64,000 bases of DNA from an uncultured Faecalibacterium sp. (GCA_934533135.1 CAKTBG010000004.1:1-64000); one strand, 5' to 3'. Positions 51,268 to 61,740 are shown, counted from the first letter of the stretch. The notes: generated by a model not told the origin, from the letters alone. Program-made: numbers and translations.

Positions 51268-53265
51268 ATGAACAAGAAACCAAGATGGACTCTGGAAATG
51301 CTGACGGTCAGTCTGGCGATCCTCTGCGGCCTGCTGGTGCTGGCTCTGCTGGCCGCGCGTCCGGCGGTCTGGCCGGTGCTGTTGGTGCTGGTGGTGTTCT
51401 GGGGCGTCGGTGTGGTGGTGTTCCGCTGCCAGCTGCGCGGCTGGGTGGCCCGGTGGATCTGCGGCGGCGATTTCGGGAAATCCAAGGCGAAGTTCAGTCT
51501 GGAACCGCTGTCCCAGCCGGCAGCCATCCTCTCGGGCGAGACGGTGCTGTGGTACAACACCGCCTTCCGGGAGCGCATCCTGAAAGGCGGGGATCTGCTG
51601 ATGAGCCGGGCACAAAAAGTGCTGCCCGGTCTGGATCTGCAGGCTGCCCGCACCCCGGAGGGGCAGCAGCTGAATCTGGCAGAGGGCGTGTGGAATGTCC
51701 ACAGCTCCACGGTGCCGGGCAACGCCGAGTCCATGACGCTGCTGATCTTCAACGAAGAAACGGCTCTGCGCAAGGTGGAGGCCGAGTACAAAGCCAGCCG
51801 CCCGGGATATCTGGTCTTTCTGGTGGACGGCTACGACGATGTGTTCGGCGATATGCTGGACAGTGAACGCGCCCGCCTGCTGGAGGGCATCAACCGCGTC
51901 CTTGAGGAGATGATCGGGCGGGGCACCGGCTTTCTGCGCCGGGTCGCCAGCGGCCGGTACATCGCGGTGGTAGAGGAGCGGCAGCTGGAACAGTTTTCCA
52001 AGCGGGGGTACGATGTGCTGGACAAGATCCGCGCCCTTGACCCCAGCGTGAACCTGTCGCTTTCCATCGGCATCGGCCGCGGAGCCAAGACCCTGCGGGA
52101 AGCGCAGGATATGGCGGTGCAGGCTCTTGACATGGCGCAGGGGCGCGGCGGCGATCAGGCCGCAGAGATGACGCCGGATGGCTTTACCTTCTACGGCGGC
52201 GTGAGCCACGGCGTGGAAAAACGGAGCAAGGTCCGCAGCCGCATCGTGGCCGACCAGCTGGTGAAGCTCATCAAAGAAGCCGATCATGTGGTCATCATGG
52301 GGCACCGGATGAGCGATCTCGACGCCATCGGCGCGGCCGAGGGCGTGCTGCGGATCTGCAAGATCTGCGATGTTCCGGCGGTCATTGCCGTCCGGCGGGA
52401 TGCGACGCTGGCCGGGAGCCTGATCGACGCGCTGGTGAAAGCAGGGCAGGCGGATGACTTCATCGACCCGAAGGGGGCACTGCCCATCCTCTCGAAGCGG
52501 ACGCTCTGCGTCGTCGTGGATACATATCAGGTCAATCTGGTCGAAAGCCGGGAGATCCTCGAAAAATGCGGCAAGGTGGCCGTCATCGACCATCACCGCA
52601 AGGGCGTGGGCTTCATCGAGAACCCGGCTCTGGTCTGCCACGAGCCGTATTCCTCCTCGGCCAGTGAGCTGGTCACCGAGCTGCTGCAATACGTCGGCAG
52701 CCGGGAGAACAAGCCCAATCCGATCGAGGCCGAGGGTCTGCTCTCCGGCATCATGCTGGATACCCGGGATTTCACCCTGCATACCGGCGTCCGCACCTTT
52801 GAAGCCGCCGCCGCGCTCCGCCGCTATGGGGCGGAGACGGAGCGGGTGCGCCAGCTTTTCGACGTGACCATGGTGGAATACAATGCCAAGGCTGCGCTGG
52901 TGGAAGCTGCGCAGATGTATAAAAACTGCGCCATCTCGGTGGGCGGGGAGGTGGCTCCCGAAGCCCGCGTTGCGGTGGCACAGGCGGCCAATGACCTGCT
53001 GACCATCCAGAACGTGGACGCCAGCTTTGTGGCAGTGCAGGTGGGCACCGGCGTGAATGTCTCTGCCCGGAGCCTTGGCGCGGTGAACGTGCAGGTCATT
53101 ATGGAAAGCTTGGGCGGCGGCGGCCACCAGACCATGGCGGCGGCGCAGATCAAGCACATCACCCCGGAAGCTGCCCGCGCCCGCATCCAGACCGCCATCG
53201 ACCAATACCGGGAGTCGCAGAAAAAGAGCGGCCCCGATGAACTGAAACAGGAGAAACAACGATGA
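51268..53265 (+). CDS. gdpP: Cyclic-di-AMP phosphodiesterase GdpP
   Basis: A 665-residue membrane protein that hydrolyses c-di-AMP, controlling osmotic and wall homeostasis. Order: two membrane helices (about 11-52), degenerate PAS (about 75-165), degenerate GGDEF (about 175-300; no GGDEF motif), DHH domain (about 335-490) with GHRMSDLDAIGAA, VVVDTYQ and VIDHHRKG, then DHHA1 (about 590-650) with GGGGHQTMAAAQI. All catalytic Asp/His are present. Start ATG 51268 follows GGAGG. Stop overlaps the glf start (ATGA). Confidence 0.95.
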   Translation: MNKKPRWTLEMLTVSLAILCGLLVLALLAARPAVWPVLLVLVVFWGVGVVVFRCQLRGWVARWICGGDFGKSKAKFSLEPLSQPAAILSGETVLWYNTAFRERILKGGDLLMSRAQKVLPGLDLQAARTPEGQQLNLAEGVWNVHSSTVPGNAESMTLLIFNEETALRKVEAEYKASRPGYLVFLVDGYDDVFGDMLDSERARLLEGINRVLEEMIGRGTGFLRRVASGRYIAVVEERQLEQFSKRGYDVLDKIRALDPSVNLSLSIGIGRGAKTLREAQDMAVQALDMAQGRGGDQAAEMTPDGFTFYGGVSHGVEKRSKVRSRIVADQLVKLIKEADHVVIMGHRMSDLDAIGAAEGVLRICKICDVPAVIAVRRDATLAGSLIDALVKAGQADDFIDPKGALPILSKRTLCVVVDTYQVNLVESREILEKCGKVAVIDHHRKGVGFIENPALVCHEPYSSSASELVTELLQYVGSRENKPNPIEAEGLLSGIMLDTRDFTLHTGVRTFEAAAALRRYGAETERVRQLFDVTMVEYNAKAALVEAAQMYKNCAISVGGEVAPEARVAVAQAANDLLTIQNVDASFVAVQVGTGVNVSARSLGAVNVQVIMESLGGGGHQTMAAAQIKHITPEAARARIQTAIDQYRESQKKSGPDELKQEKQR

Positions 53266-54365
53266 AACAATATGATTACCTGATCGTAGGTGCCGGTCTG
53301 TACGGCGCGGTGTTTGCACACGAAGCCAAAAAAGCGGGCAAACGCTGCCTCGTCATCGACAAGCGGGATCACATCGCAGGCAACATTTACACCGAGCCGG
53401 TGGAGGGCATCAATGTCCACCGCTACGGCGCACATATCTTCCACACCAACAACAAAGCGGTCTGGCAGTATGTCAGCCAGTTCGCGGAGTTCAACCGCTA
53501 CACCAACAGCCCGGTGGCCAACTACCACGGCGAGATCTACAATCTGCCCTTCAACATGAATACCTTCAACAAGATGTGGGGTGTGGTGACGCCCGCCGAG
53601 GCCAAGGCCAAGATCGAGGAGCAGAAGGCGGAGGCCGGCATCACCGACCCGCAGAACCTCGAGGAGCAGGCCATCAGTCTGGTGGGCACCGACATCTACG
53701 AAAAGCTCATCAAGGGCTACACCGGCAAGCAGTGGGGCCGCCCCTGCACCGAGCTGCCGGCCTTCATCATCAAGCGTCTGCCGGTCCGCTTCACCTACGA
53801 CGACAACTACTTCAACGCGCTGTATCAGGGCATCCCCAACGGCGGCTACACCGCCATGGTCGAGAAGATGCTGGACGGGGTGGAGACCCGCCTGAACGTG
53901 GACTATCTGGCCGACAAAGCTGCGCTGGACGCTCTGGCAGAGCGGGTCGTTTATACCGGCCCCGTGGACGCCTACTTCGGCTACAAGCTGGGTGCCCTGC
54001 AGTACCGCAGCGTCCGGTTTGAGACCGAGGTGCTGGACACCGACAACTATCAGGGCAACGCGGTCGTCAACTACACCGACGCGGAGACCCCGTACACCCG
54101 CATCATCGAGCACAAGCACTTTGAGTTCGGCACCCAGCCCAAGACCGTCATCAGCCGGGAGTACAGTGCGGAGTGGAAGAAGGGCGATGAGCCGTATTAT
54201 CCCGTCAACGACGAAAAGAACGGTGCGCTCTATGCCGAGTACAAGAAGATGGCCGACGCCGAGCCGAATGTGGTCTTTGGCGGCCGTCTGGGAGAGTATA
54301 AGTATTACGACATGGACAAAGTGATCGAGGTTGCCTTGTCTGTGGCGGAGAAAGAGCTGAGGTAA
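53262..54365 (+). CDS. glf: UDP-galactopyranose mutase
   Basis: A 367-residue FAD enzyme converting UDP-galactopyranose to UDP-galactofuranose for cell-surface glycans. Visible: FAD fold LIVGAGLYGAVFA (about 6-18), GGN-type HIAGNIYTE, RYGAHIFHTNNK (about 56-67), YTGKQWGRP (about 148-156), and the C-terminal YYPVNDEKN (about 317-325). It overlaps gdpP by 4 nt and so is translationally coupled to it. The usual Firmicute order is gdpP-rplI-dnaB; glf is an insertion here. No galactofuranosyltransferase is adjacent. Confidence 0.96.
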   Translation: MKQYDYLIVGAGLYGAVFAHEAKKAGKRCLVIDKRDHIAGNIYTEPVEGINVHRYGAHIFHTNNKAVWQYVSQFAEFNRYTNSPVANYHGEIYNLPFNMNTFNKMWGVVTPAEAKAKIEEQKAEAGITDPQNLEEQAISLVGTDIYEKLIKGYTGKQWGRPCTELPAFIIKRLPVRFTYDDNYFNALYQGIPNGGYTAMVEKMLDGVETRLNVDYLADKAALDALAERVVYTGPVDAYFGYKLGALQYRSVRFETEVLDTDNYQGNAVVNYTDAETPYTRIIEHKHFEFGTQPKTVISREYSAEWKKGDEPYYPVNDEKNGALYAEYKKMADAEPNVVFGGRLGEYKYYDMDKVIEVALSVAEKELR

Positions 54366-54367
54366 AA

Positions 54368-54445
54368 CCTCTCCGTCATCGCTGACCTGCCGGGGATGCC
54401 CTCTCAGTCTGCTGCGCAGACAGCTCTCCCAAAGGGAGAGCCAAG
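54368..54445. repeat. Palindromic intergenic repeat, copy i
   Basis: Starts 2 nt after the glf stop with CCTCTCCGTCATCGC, a truncated end, followed directly by a full end CCCTCTCAGTCTGC-TGC-GCAGAC and GCTCTCCC-AAA-GGGAGAGC, ending CAAG. The first end has lost its second stem. Confidence 0.85.
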
Positions 54446-54468
54446 AAACCGGCGGACAGCAATCAGCG

Positions 54469-54497
54469 TTGACGGAGCGGTTCAATTGCTGTATACT
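54469..54497 (+). promoter_or_regulatory. Promoter of rplI
   Basis: TTGACG (54469-54474) - 17 bp - TATACT (54492-54497); predicted leader about 45 nt. Confidence 0.82.
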
Positions 54498-54547
54498 TAA
54501 ATTACAAAACCGCACCTGACAACAGGTGAGAAGTGAGGGATAACATC

Positions 54548-55003
54548 ATGAAAGTGATTTTGCATCAGGACGTCAAGGGCATCGGCAAGAAGGACGAGAT
54601 CCACGAGGTCTCCGACGGCTACGCCCGCAACTTTCTGTTCCCGCGCAAGCTGGCTTCTGTGGCTGACGCAAGCGCAGTGAATATCGCACGCGGCAAAGAA
54701 GCTGCTGCGGATTTCCATGAGGCTGAGAATGTGGCCGCTGCACAGGCACTGGCCGCCAAGATCAACGGCAAGACCGTCGTCATCAAGGCCAAGGGCGGTG
54801 CCTCCGGCCGTCTGCACGGCAAGGTCACCGGCAAGGAAGTGGCCGCAGCCCTGACCGAGCTGTGCGGTGCGCCCGTCGATAAGAAGAAGATCGAGATGGA
54901 GACCAAGGACATCAAGGACGCCGGTGTTTTCAATGGCAAGGTTCGTCTGCACGTCGGTGTTGTTGCTTCCTTCAAGATTCAGGTGGAAGTGGAGCAGGCC
55001 TAA
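54548..55003 (+). CDS. rplI: Large ribosomal subunit protein bL9
   Basis: A 151-residue 50S protein. N-terminal RNA-binding domain [17 protein letters not shown] with [13 protein letters not shown] (about 24-36), long connecting helix, and C-terminal domain with [14 protein letters not shown] (about 91-104). Normal length. Start ATG 54548 follows GTGAGGG. A terminator separates it from dnaB, with which it is usually linked. Confidence 0.97.
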   Translation: MKVILHQDVKGIGKKDEIHEVSDGYARNFLFPRKLASVADASAVNIARGKEAAADFHEAENVAAAQALAAKINGKTVVIKAKGGASGRLHGKVTGKEVAAALTELCGAPVDKKKIEMETKDIKDAGVFNGKVRLHVGVVASFKIQVEVEQA

Positions 55004-55018
55004 CCTCTGCTTTGTCTG

Positions 55019-55046
55019 CGCCCCCTCACAGCAGGGGGCGTTTTTT
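55019..55046 (+). terminator. Intrinsic terminator of rplI
   Basis: Arms CGCCCCCT (55019-55026) and AGGGGGCG (55033-55040), then T6 (55041-55046). It ends 18 nt before the dnaB start, so dnaB is reached by read-through or from a weak internal promoter. Confidence 0.9.
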
Positions 55047-55063
55047 GTGTAGGAGAACCCATT

Positions 55064-56464
55064 ATGCCCAACGAACGACGCTATTCCAATGAACTGAATC
55101 TCGAGAGCGTAGGCATCAATCTGCCGTACAATCTGCAGGCAGAGCAGAGCGTGCTGGGTGCGGTGCTGCTCAAGCCCGATACCCTGACCGATCTGGTCGA
55201 GATCATCCGGCCGGAGATGTTCTACACCCGGCAGAATGCGCAGATCTACTCCGAGATGCTGCGGCTCTTCACCAACGACCAGACCATCGACTTTGTGACC
55301 CTGCTGGACGCAGTCGTTTCAGACGGCGTGTTCCCCAGTGCGGACGATGCAAAAGTCTATCTGACGGGTCTGGCCGAGACGGTGCCCAGCATCTCCAACG
55401 TCAAGGCCTACGCCCAGATCGTGCAGGAAAAATATCTGGTGCGCCAGCTGATGGGCGTGGCAAAGGACATCCTTGAGGATGCCGGTGACGAGCAGGACGC
55501 CGACCTGCTGCTGGAAAACGCCGAGCAGCGGATCTATGAGATCCGCTCCGGCCGGGATTCCAGTGCGCTGACCCCGCTCTCGTCCAGCATGGTCGAGACG
55601 CTGACCAACCTGCAGAAGATCAGCGGCCCCGATGCCGAAAAGTATAAGGGCATCCCCACCGGATTCCGGCTGCTGGATACGGTGCTGACGGGTCTGGGCC
55701 GCGGCGACCTTATCATTCTGGCGGCCCGCCCCGGTATGGGCAAGTCCAGCTTCGCGCTGAACATCGCCACCAAAGTTGCCATGCAGCAGAAAGTGCCTGT
55801 GGCGATCTTCAGCCTTGAAATGACGAAAGAACAGCTGACCAACCGCATCCTCTCGTCGGAGGCCGGCATCGACAGTCAGGCGTTCCGCACCGGTGCGCTT
55901 CGGGCGGAGGACTGGGAATATCTGGCTCTCGCCACCGAAAAGCTTCACGATGCGCCCATCTATATGGACGACACCTCCAACATTACCATCACGGAGATGA
56001 AGGCCAAGATCCGCCGGGTCAATCAGGATCCCGCCCGCCCCAACGTCGGCCTCATCATCATCGACTATCTCCAGCTGATGAGCACCGGCCAGCGCAGCGA
56101 GAACCGCGTGCAGGAGATCAGCTCCATCACCCGAAACCTCAAGATCATGGCCAAGGAGATGAACGTGCCCATCATCGCGCTGTCGCAGCTGTCGCGTGCG
56201 GTGGAAAAGCAGGGCAACAACTCGAGCCACCGCCCCCAGCTGTCCGACCTGCGTGACTCCGGCTCCATCGAGCAGGACGCCGACTGCGTTCTGTTCCTGT
56301 ACCGCGATTCTTACTACGCCAGCCAGAACCCGGACGGCTCGGATGTGGATGCAGACACGGCCGAGTGCATTGTGGCCAAAAACCGCCACGGCGAGACGAG
56401 CGTTGTTCCGCTGGGCTGGGATGGCGCACACACCCGGTTTATGGATATTGATTTTAAACGCTGA
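55064..56464 (+). CDS. dnaB: Replicative DNA helicase DnaB
   Basis: A 466-residue hexameric RecA-like helicase (called DnaC in Bacillus). N-terminal helical collar (about 15-165) starting NLPYNLQAEQSVLGAVL; C-terminal motor with Walker A AARPGMGKSS (about 222-231), VAIFSLEM, Walker B LIIIDYLQLM (about 329-338), SQLSRAVE and the arginine-finger region AKNRHGET. No intein. AGGAG precedes ATG 55064. Followed 18 nt later by tilS. Confidence 0.97.
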   Translation: MPNERRYSNELNLESVGINLPYNLQAEQSVLGAVLLKPDTLTDLVEIIRPEMFYTRQNAQIYSEMLRLFTNDQTIDFVTLLDAVVSDGVFPSADDAKVYLTGLAETVPSISNVKAYAQIVQEKYLVRQLMGVAKDILEDAGDEQDADLLLENAEQRIYEIRSGRDSSALTPLSSSMVETLTNLQKISGPDAEKYKGIPTGFRLLDTVLTGLGRGDLIILAARPGMGKSSFALNIATKVAMQQKVPVAIFSLEMTKEQLTNRILSSEAGIDSQAFRTGALRAEDWEYLALATEKLHDAPIYMDDTSNITITEMKAKIRRVNQDPARPNVGLIIIDYLQLMSTGQRSENRVQEISSITRNLKIMAKEMNVPIIALSQLSRAVEKQGNNSSHRPQLSDLRDSGSIEQDADCVLFLYRDSYYASQNPDGSDVDADTAECIVAKNRHGETSVVPLGWDGAHTRFMDIDFKR

Positions 56465-56482
56465 GTATAGATCGGTTTTGCC

Positions 56483-57919
56483 ATGAAAGAACGATACAGC
56501 GATATTCAAACGCGGGTGGAGCGGTTCTGCCGGGAAGAAGGGCTGTTCCGGCCGGAAAACCCGGACACGCCGGTGCAGATCGCGGCGGCGGTGTCCGGCG
56601 GAGCCGACAGCATGGCTCTGCTCCGGCTGCTGCTGGGGCTGCAGCCGGTGTTCGGGTACGCGCTTTCGGCCTGCCATGTCAATCACGGCTTGCGGGGCGA
56701 GGCTGCCGACCGGGATGAGCGATTTGTCCGGGAGGCGTGTGCTGCGCTGGGGGTGCCGTTGCGGGTGTTCCGGGCGGCGGAGCGGGGGGATATCCCCGCC
56801 CATCCCGGCGAGGACTGGGCGCGCCGCCTGCGCTACGGCTGCTTCGACGCCCTGCGGGTCGAAAATGGGATAACCCGGGTCGCAACCGCCCATACTGCTA
56901 CCGATCAGGCCGAAACGCTGCTGTTCCGGCTGGCACGGGGCACCGGGCTGCACGGGGCAGCGGGCATCCGCCCCCTGCGGGAGGGCTTCTGCCGCCCGCT
57001 GCTCTGCCTGACCCGGCAGGAGACCGAGACGGTCTGCCGGGAGCTGGGGCAGGGCTGGGTGACCGACGAGACGAATGCGGGAGACGCCTATGCCCGGAAC
57101 CGCCTGCGTCATGTCGCGCTGCCGGCTCTCCGGTCGGCCAACAGCGCGGCGGAGGAAAATCTGGCTCGCTTCTGCGAGAAAGCGGCCAAGGCCGACGCCT
57201 ATCTTTCCCGTCAGGCGGAGCATCTGCTCGATACCGCGTGCTGCGGCAAAGGGCGGTGGCGGCTGGCAGACTTGCAGGACGCCGACCCACTGCTGCTGGA
57301 GACGGCACTGCATCGGCTGGTATCTCCCGAGCGGGATGCCGAGGAAAAATACATCCGCCTGCTGGCACAGATCGTCCGGCAGGGGAGCGGTGCGGTGCAG
57401 CTCACCGGGAAGGTGCGTTTTGGCATCGCGGGCGGCTGCCTGCGGCGGGAAGAACCGCCGGAACGCCTGCCCGAAACACAGGCGTTCTGTCGGCCTTTTG
57501 TGCCCCGGAATGGGGTCGAATACCGTCTGCCAAACGGCTGGAAGCTGATCACCCGGGTGTTTCCGGCTGCTTTTCCAGAAAAAACACAGGCCGTTCACAA
57601 AAAAGACTTAAAAAATCAGGCGGATTATGCTAGAATAATGATGTTGTACCCTGTGCTTTGCCTGCGCAGCCGTCAGCCGGGCGACGGATTCCGGCCGGCC
57701 GGCCGCGGATTGCGCAAGGAGCTGCGCAAATGGATGAACGAAGCGAACGTTCCGGTCGCCCAGCGCGGGATGCTGCCGCTGCTTGCGGCAGGCAGCGAGG
57801 TGGTATGGGTCTGCGGCGGAGGATTTGCCGACGGCCTTGCCCCGGATCAAAACACGAAGAACATTCTGGAATTGGAATTGGAAAAAATGGAGGAATACGA
57901 TCATGAGCATGAACGATGA
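56483..57919 (+). CDS. tilS: tRNA(Ile)-lysidine synthase
   Basis: A 478-residue enzyme that puts lysine on C34 of tRNA-Ile(CAU). PP-loop [13 protein letters not shown] (about 34-46), [10 protein letters not shown] (about 63-72), [20 protein letters not shown] (part: [11 protein letters not shown]), RLRH motif [10 protein letters not shown], and a C-terminal TilS domain with [18 protein letters not shown]. The family's normal arrangement. The hpt start overlaps its last 17 nt. Codon use is richer in CGG/GGG than its neighbours but otherwise ordinary. Confidence 0.94.
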   Translation: MKERYSDIQTRVERFCREEGLFRPENPDTPVQIAAAVSGGADSMALLRLLLGLQPVFGYALSACHVNHGLRGEAADRDERFVREACAALGVPLRVFRAAERGDIPAHPGEDWARRLRYGCFDALRVENGITRVATAHTATDQAETLLFRLARGTGLHGAAGIRPLREGFCRPLLCLTRQETETVCRELGQGWVTDETNAGDAYARNRLRHVALPALRSANSAAEENLARFCEKAAKADAYLSRQAEHLLDTACCGKGRWRLADLQDADPLLLETALHRLVSPERDAEEKYIRLLAQIVRQGSGAVQLTGKVRFGIAGGCLRREEPPERLPETQAFCRPFVPRNGVEYRLPNGWKLITRVFPAAFPEKTQAVHKKDLKNQADYARIMMLYPVLCLRSRQPGDGFRPAGRGLRKELRKWMNEANVPVAQRGMLPLLAAGSEVVWVCGGGFADGLAPDQNTKNILELELEKMEEYDHEHER

Positions 57920-58451
57920 TATCAAGAACGTTCTGGTCTCGGAAGAGCAGCTCAAAGCCAAAGTTGCCGAGCTGGGTGAGCAGATCAGCAGGGATTATGC
58001 AGGCAAAAATCTGGTTCTCGTCTCGATCCTCAAGGGATCGGTGGTCTTTATGGCCGACCTGATGCGTGCCATCCGCATCCCGTGCAGCATCGACTTCATG
58101 GTGGTGTCCAGCTACGGCGGAAGCAACACCACCACCAGCGGCCTCGTCAAGATCATCAAAGATCTGGACGGCGACCTCTCCGGCAAGGACGTGCTGATCG
58201 TGGAGGACATCCTTGACACCGGCGTTACCCTTTCAAAGCTTGTGCCGATGCTCAAGATGCGGAACCCCAACTCGGTCAAGATCTGCACCATCCTCGACAA
58301 GCCCAGCCGCCGCAAGGCCGATATCGCCCCGGATTACGAGGGATTTCAGGTGCCGGATGAGTTCGTGGTGGGCTATGGCCTCGACTACGACGAAAAATAC
58401 CGCAACCTGCCCTATGTCGGCGTGCTGAAGCCGGAAGTATACGAAAAATAA
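57903..58451 (+). CDS. hpt: Hypoxanthine phosphoribosyltransferase
   Basis: A 182-residue purine salvage enzyme. Visible: [16 protein letters not shown] (pyrophosphate loop), [12 protein letters not shown] (flexible loop), PRPP motif [14 protein letters not shown] (about 101-114) and [20 protein letters not shown] (end part YRNLPYVG). ATG 57903 follows GGAGGA by 8 nt; the Met two codons on is less well spaced. The tilS-hpt-ftsH order is conserved in Firmicutes. Confidence 0.96.
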   Translation: MSMNDDIKNVLVSEEQLKAKVAELGEQISRDYAGKNLVLVSILKGSVVFMADLMRAIRIPCSIDFMVVSSYGGSNTTTSGLVKIIKDLDGDLSGKDVLIVEDILDTGVTLSKLVPMLKMRNPNSVKICTILDKPSRRKADIAPDYEGFQVPDEFVVGYGLDYDEKYRNLPYVGVLKPEVYEK

Positions 58452-58467
58452 TTAGGAGTTGATTTTC

Positions 58468-60594
58468 TTGCAATCCAAACGTCCTCGTTTTAACCCGCTG
58501 ATCCTTGCGATCGCACTGGCCGTGGTGCTGATGCTCTGGTCGGTGCTGGGCAATACCACCGGCTCCGCCAGAGGCTCGACCATGAGCTATTCCACGGTGG
58601 TCCATTACTTTGAGCACAATCAGGTCACCAGCTTTACGCTGGATCGCAACACCAGCGTCATCACCCTGAACCTGAAAGCAGGCGACCTGCCCCTGCCGGA
58701 TACCACCTCGGTCTCCAGCAGTGAGAGCACCGGCGGCCTGCTGAGCGGGATGTTCTCCACGGCGTCGGAGTCCACCGGCGCAGTCAAGGAGAACGACGGC
58801 ACCGTGACCGTCCGCTACAAGCTGCCCTACGCCTACGTTTTCATTGAGAACGTGGACAAGTATATCGAGTCTTACGACGCAGCAAACCCCGATGCGCCCA
58901 TGACCTACGATTACACCTCCCTGAAAGAGACCATCCCCTGGATGGAGATCATCTTCTACCTTGGGATGCTGGGCTGCACCGGCTTCCTGCTCTTCTCCAT
59001 GATGCGGGGCGGTGCCGGCGGCGGTGGCATCATGAACGTCGGCAAGGCGAAAGTCAAGGACGAGCATGAGAACAAAAAGACGGCCACCTTTGCCGATGTT
59101 GCCGGTGAGGATGAAGAAAAGGAAGAACTGAAGGAAGTCGTCGAGTTCCTCAAGAGCCCCGACAAATTCAATTCTCTGGGCGCGCGCATCCCCCATGGCG
59201 TGCTGCTCGTCGGCCCTCCGGGTACCGGCAAGACCCTGCTGGCGCGTGCCTGCGCAGGCGAGGCCGGGGTGCCGTTCTACTCCATCTCCGGCTCCGACTT
59301 TGTGGAAATGTACGTCGGCGTCGGCGCATCCCGTGTCCGCGACCTGTTTGACAAGGCCAAAAAGACCATGCCCTGCATCATCTTCATCGACGAGATCGAC
59401 GCAGTGGGCCGCCAGCGCGGTGCCGGTCTGGGCGGCGGCCACGACGAGCGCGAGCAGACCCTGAACCAGCTGCTGGTCGAGATGGATGGCTTTGAGGCCA
59501 ACGACGGCGTCATCGTCATGGCGGCCACCAACCGCGCCGACATCCTCGACAAAGCCCTGCTGCGTCCGGGCCGCTTCGACCGTCAGGTGTACGTCGGCCT
59601 GCCCGACGTCAAGGGCCGCGAGGAGATCCTGAAAGTCCACACCAAGAACAAGCCCCTCGCACCGGACGTTTCCCTCCGGGTCATCGCACAGCGCACCGCA
59701 GGCTTTGCGGGTGCTGACCTTGAGAACCTCGTCAACGAGGCCGCGCTGCTGGCCGCCCGCCGCAGCCGCAAGGCCATCACCATGGAGGACATCGAGGAAG
59801 CTTCGATGAAGGTCATGGCCGGCCCCGAAAAGAAGAGCCGCGTCGTTACCCCCGAGGAAAAGAAGCTGACCGCATACCACGAGGCAGGCCATGCCGTGGC
59901 AGGCTTCTACTGCAAGCACCATCCCCGTGTCCATGAGATCACCATCATCCCCCGCGGTCAGGCCGGCGGCTACACCATGTATCTGCCTGAAAAAGATCGC
60001 AGCTATGTGACCAAGGGCGAGATGTTCGAGGACATCGTTTCCAGCTTGGGCGGCCGTGTGGCCGAGCAGCTGATCCTCGAGGACATCTCCACCGGTGCCT
60101 CCAACGATCTGCAGCAGGCCACCAACATTGCCCGCCAGATGATCACCAAGTACGGCTTCTCCGAGCGGCTGGGCCCCGTGGTCTACGGAACCTCGCAGGA
60201 GGAGACTTTCCTCGGCCGTGATCTGGGGCAGGGCAAGGGCTACAGCGAGACCACCGCAGCCGAGATCGACAGCGAGATGCGGGATATCATTGACGAAGCC
60301 TACGAGACCTGCCGCCGCACCCTGACCGAGCACATCGACCAGCTGCACGCGCTGGCACAGGCTCTGATGGAGCGCGAGAAGCTGAACGAAAAGGAATTCA
60401 ATACCATCATGGCGGGCGGTACGCTGCCTCCGCGGGAGGACGACGCACCCAAGGCCGGGCAGACCGCTGCGGCGCAGCCGACGGTGACCCCGGTGGAGAC
60501 CGCCGAACCCGCAGAGCAGGCGGAGCCTGCCGAACCTGCCGAAATGGGCGAGCAGATGCCCGACCCGGAGCAGAACGCCCAGCAGGGAGAATGA
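58468..60594 (+). CDS. ftsH: ATP-dependent zinc metalloprotease FtsH
   Basis: A 708-residue membrane AAA+ protease. TM1 about 10-29, extracytoplasmic domain about 30-150, TM2 about 155-175, AAA domain with [11 protein letters not shown] (about 248-258), [28 protein letters not shown] (part: [10 protein letters not shown]), and the zinc site AYHEAGHAV (about 468-476). The extracytoplasmic domain is Ser/Thr-rich (SSSESTGG...). C-terminal tail is Glu/Ala/Pro-rich. Start is TTG 58468, 9 nt after AGGAG; the TTG at 58459 touches the RBS and is rejected. Confidence 0.95.
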   Translation: MQSKRPRFNPLILAIALAVVLMLWSVLGNTTGSARGSTMSYSTVVHYFEHNQVTSFTLDRNTSVITLNLKAGDLPLPDTTSVSSSESTGGLLSGMFSTASESTGAVKENDGTVTVRYKLPYAYVFIENVDKYIESYDAANPDAPMTYDYTSLKETIPWMEIIFYLGMLGCTGFLLFSMMRGGAGGGGIMNVGKAKVKDEHENKKTATFADVAGEDEEKEELKEVVEFLKSPDKFNSLGARIPHGVLLVGPPGTGKTLLARACAGEAGVPFYSISGSDFVEMYVGVGASRVRDLFDKAKKTMPCIIFIDEIDAVGRQRGAGLGGGHDEREQTLNQLLVEMDGFEANDGVIVMAATNRADILDKALLRPGRFDRQVYVGLPDVKGREEILKVHTKNKPLAPDVSLRVIAQRTAGFAGADLENLVNEAALLAARRSRKAITMEDIEEASMKVMAGPEKKSRVVTPEEKKLTAYHEAGHAVAGFYCKHHPRVHEITIIPRGQAGGYTMYLPEKDRSYVTKGEMFEDIVSSLGGRVAEQLILEDISTGASNDLQQATNIARQMITKYGFSERLGPVVYGTSQEETFLGRDLGQGKGYSETTAAEIDSEMRDIIDEAYETCRRTLTEHIDQLHALAQALMEREKLNEKEFNTIMAGGTLPPREDDAPKAGQTAAAQPTVTPVETAEPAEQAEPAEPAEMGEQMPDPEQNAQQGE

Positions 60595-60614
60595 CCACGG
60601 AAGGAGCGAGTGTT

Positions 60615-61694
60615 GTGGAGGAAAATTTTGAACCGGTAGCCCATACCCGGGCCAACTATTATACCCCCGGCAGCCCGGTGCAGTTTGTCTGCGTGGAGCT
60701 GCTCAAGGGCGAAGTCAGCGGCGACCATGCGGTCTGCCTGACCTTTAAGAACATTTCCCGTGTGACGCTGACGGCTCTGGAGATCCATTTCAAGTGCAAA
60801 GGCGTGGACGGTGTGATCCTCTGTGAGGATGAGTTTGAGTACAGCGGCCTCGAGATCAAGCCGGGCGAGAGCTTCGGCATGGATGACGCCGTGTTTGTGA
60901 CCCAAAAGGCCATTACCAGCGTGGATGTCTCCCTCAAGAATGTCTACAACGGCAAGCGGGTCGTCCATCTGGACGGCATCAAACGGGTGCGGCTGCCGTC
61001 GCCCCGCCGCCTCAGCCCCGATCTGCAGAAAGCCCTTGAGACCCGGATGAACCGGCAGGGTCTGCGGTATATGCCGCAGGTGTTCGAGAACGGCTGGTAC
61101 TGCGCCTGCGGTGCCTTCCACCCGAAAGAGGAGGACACCGTCTACTGCACCGAGTGCGGCTGCGACCGCATCCTGCTGCAGAACGCGCTGAACACCCTGC
61201 TCCAGCCGGAGCAGAAAAAGCCGGTGCAGCCCAGCGAACCGGCGGTGGCACCGGCGCGTCAGCCCGCTGCGGCTCCCGAAGAGCCGACGCGCGTGGTGGG
61301 TGCAGCGCAGGCGGAGGCCACCCGTGTGATGCCCAGCCGCCCGAGCAAGGCGTCCGAGATCGAACCGCCGGTCTCCTTTGCGCCGCCGCTGGAGCCGGTG
61401 CAGGATCCGGGGGAGCATACCCGCATTCTGGATGCAGCCCTGAGCCGCCCCGCGGCTCCGAAGCACGATCCGGAGCCCGAGGAAGGCACCCGGGTCATTC
61501 CGCAGGAGTTCCGCAAGCCCTCGTCTGCGCCCAAGGAACAGCCGCTGCCCGCAGAAGAAGAGGATGAGGAGGACGTCGAGAACGCCCGCGACAGCGTGGC
61601 CGAGACCCTGATCCGCTGGGTGCCGCCCATCACGGCCATCATCTGCGCAGGCATCGCCCTGTGGGGATTTGTGTACTATCAGTTTGTTCTGTAA
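60615..61694 (+). CDS. Zinc-ribbon membrane protein with repeated E-x-T-R-[VI] motifs
   Basis: A 359-residue protein I cannot assign to a named family. Order: N-terminal beta-rich domain (about 1-135); a zinc ribbon CACGAFH...CTECGCD (about 155-178); a Pro/Ala/Glu linker (about 195-325) with four similar units EPTRVV, EATRVM, EHTRIL, EGTRVI; one membrane helix near the C terminus (about 335-355, ITAIICAGIALWGFVYY). The TR-units look like phospho-Thr/FHA-ligand motifs (inference). GTG 60615 with AAGGAG 8 nt upstream is the preferred start; ATG 60591, overlapping the ftsH stop, is the alternative. A terminator follows. Confidence 0.78.
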   Translation: MEENFEPVAHTRANYYTPGSPVQFVCVELLKGEVSGDHAVCLTFKNISRVTLTALEIHFKCKGVDGVILCEDEFEYSGLEIKPGESFGMDDAVFVTQKAITSVDVSLKNVYNGKRVVHLDGIKRVRLPSPRRLSPDLQKALETRMNRQGLRYMPQVFENGWYCACGAFHPKEEDTVYCTECGCDRILLQNALNTLLQPEQKKPVQPSEPAVAPARQPAAAPEEPTRVVGAAQAEATRVMPSRPSKASEIEPPVSFAPPLEPVQDPGEHTRILDAALSRPAAPKHDPEPEEGTRVIPQEFRKPSSAPKEQPLPAEEEDEEDVENARDSVAETLIRWVPPITAIICAGIALWGFVYYQFVL

Positions 61695-61704
61695 AAAATA
61701 CCGC

Positions 61705-61735
61705 AACGGAGGGGGCTGAGGCTTCCTCCGTTTTT
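61705..61735 (+). terminator. Terminator after the zinc-ribbon membrane protein gene
   Basis: AACGGAGG (61705-61712) pairs with CCTCCG(TT) (61725-61732), then T run to 61735. It lies immediately before repeat copy j. Confidence 0.8.
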
Positions 61736-61740
61736 GGTTG

